This document shows, one piece after another, positions 63,353 through 64,000 of a DNA stretch of 64,000 nucleotides (position 1 is the stretch's first letter; each line of letters opens with the position of its first letter). The notes beneath the pieces were generated by a model, which searched no databases, was not told where the DNA came from, and saw nothing but the letters and a program-made list of their open reading frames with translations. Origin of the DNA: Gammaproteobacteria bacterium (GTDB taxonomy: Bacteria > Pseudomonadota > Gammaproteobacteria > Steroidobacterales > Steroidobacteraceae); the NCBI GenBank assembly GCA_021323735.1, contig JAJPKM010000036.1, forward strand, positions 1 through 64,000, given 5' to 3'. Both the position numbers and the translations under genes were made by a program.

Positions 63353-63591
63353 ACGAGAAGTATCCACGAAGGACGACCTGACTTGAAAGGCGCTCGGGCG
63401 CAGCCGGGCGAGAGAGCCATCGACCCTAAAATCGTCTGCCACGTCATCGCGGAACTACACGGCCCTCTCCAAACGAGGCGGCCAACATCAAGGCCACACT
63501 TCCTTTACTTGGAGCTTGTCCCTACAGTCCGAATTAAGCTGCTTGATCGCATCAGGTCTAAAGGGAACGGTTTGACCACTTTCACTTTGCA
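63353..63591. other. Non-coding gap
   Basis: About 240 bases between the truncated LysR gene and the edge CDS with no supportable gene; the last 60 bases are relatively AT rich. Confidence 0.4.
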
Positions 63592-64000
63592 TCATAAAGG
63601 AAGCGGGATTAGTGCGGCCTCCCCCGCTATTGCGCCAAGCTCGTTGAGAGAGTCGATTTCTTTAAGCACGTCAGAAACGGTAAGGTCGAGTTCCGCGGCA
63701 AGTTGCGAAGCGGTCTTCGAGACGGCAAGGCGCGTAAATATCCGGGCGGCCCGCGCAGAGACCCCACAATGCGTGGGCAAAGCATCGGCGCTTGGAAGGT
63801 AGATCAGCCAATGCGATTCGACTCGCGCAAGCTTCGCCTCGCTGTCGAACATGAGAGGATTACGGAGCCACGGTGTTAGGTCGAAACGCGTCGATGTGAC
63901 AGTCACGGCATCGCTGGCAAGATATTGTTGCGTTTCCGGATAGGGCGCTAAACTTATTGCTGTATCCGGCCCAGAAGTCAGCGGTCGTTCCCCAAGACGT
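63592..64000 (-). CDS. C-terminal part of an unidentified protein (cut by window)
   Basis: The frame is open to the window edge: it continues upstream of GTG 63906 (SLAPYPETQQYLASD and more), so the start lies outside. The visible 136 residues end in a probable winged-helix-type segment (GVSARAARIFTRLAVSKTAS, QLAAELDLTVSDVLKEIDSL). I do not recognise the protein. Confidence 0.6.
   Translation of the reverse strand, partial: RLGERPLTSGPDTAISLAPYPETQQYLASDAVTVTSTRFDLTPWLRNPLMFDSEAKLARVESHWLIYLPSADALPTHCGVSARAARIFTRLAVSKTASQLAAELDLTVSDVLKEIDSLNELGAIAGEAALIPLPL

Noticed and set aside
1-64000. CRISPR array, rRNA genes, IS elements
   Set aside because: No regularly spaced repeats, rRNA sequence or transposase genes with inverted repeats were seen.

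Overview
The window reads as a GC-rich Pseudomonadota chromosome (beta- or gammaproteobacterial in style: RK2-type trb genes, tRNA-Ile(CAU) carrying a group I intron, LysE, GFA and RidA proteins) into which a large mobile region is inserted. The species cannot be named from sequence alone.

Layout. (1) 1-2.2 kb: tRNA-Ile(CAU) split by a group I intron, followed by a 1.9-kb integration scar bounded by a 21-bp repeat of the tRNA 3' end; it holds a secreted protein gene and toxin/immunity-like debris. (2) 2.5-15.1 kb: ordinary chromosomal genes (ion channel, GNAT, VOC, Cache sensor, type B carboxylesterase, LspA-like peptidase, RidA, GFA, LysE, beta carbonic anhydrase, hotdog thioesterase). (3) 15.25-15.5 kb: tRNA-Arg(CCG) preceded by a duplicate of its own 5' half. 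(4) 15.8-34.1 kb: a defence island. It opens with a degenerate radC, then sspA (minus) diverges from sspBCD (plus), the single-strand DNA phosphorothioation genes. A long converging minus-strand gene run encodes an RHH protein, a PLD-helicase, an 80-aa protein, a DndD/SMC-like ATPase and a 152-aa protein, which together may be an SspFGH-like restriction arm. Three more genes follow: a double-GHKL histidine-kinase-like protein, a receiver-domain protein and an Mrr-like nuclease. (5) 34.5-63.1 kb: backbone of a Tn4371-like ICE (csrA, radC, SRAP, DUF2958, DUF6499/DUF2285 regulator, AlpA-like HTH, repA with iterons, parA, RHH, traF, relaxase, traG, CopG, trbBCDEJLFGI, DUF2274). An AT-richer cargo block (subtilase-like membrane protein, two lipoproteins, a broken OLD-type nuclease) sits between the relaxase and traG. 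(6) 63.1-64 kb: a truncated LysR gene and the C-terminal end of an unidentified gene.

How it works together. SspA should mobilise sulfur from cysteine, SspD activate DNA or carry sulfur, SspB nick and SspC supply ATPase function, marking host DNA with phosphorothioates. The minus-strand helicase/ATPase genes are the natural candidates to attack unmarked DNA. The kinase-receiver-nuclease trio has intact catalytic motifs for ATP binding, phosphorelay and DNA cleavage and is the best candidate for an undescribed system: a phosphorelay-gated nuclease travelling with a phosphorothioation locus. The ICE backbone supplies replication/partition, mating-pair formation and DNA processing. No integrase is visible, so an end of the element lies outside the window or the integrase has been lost.
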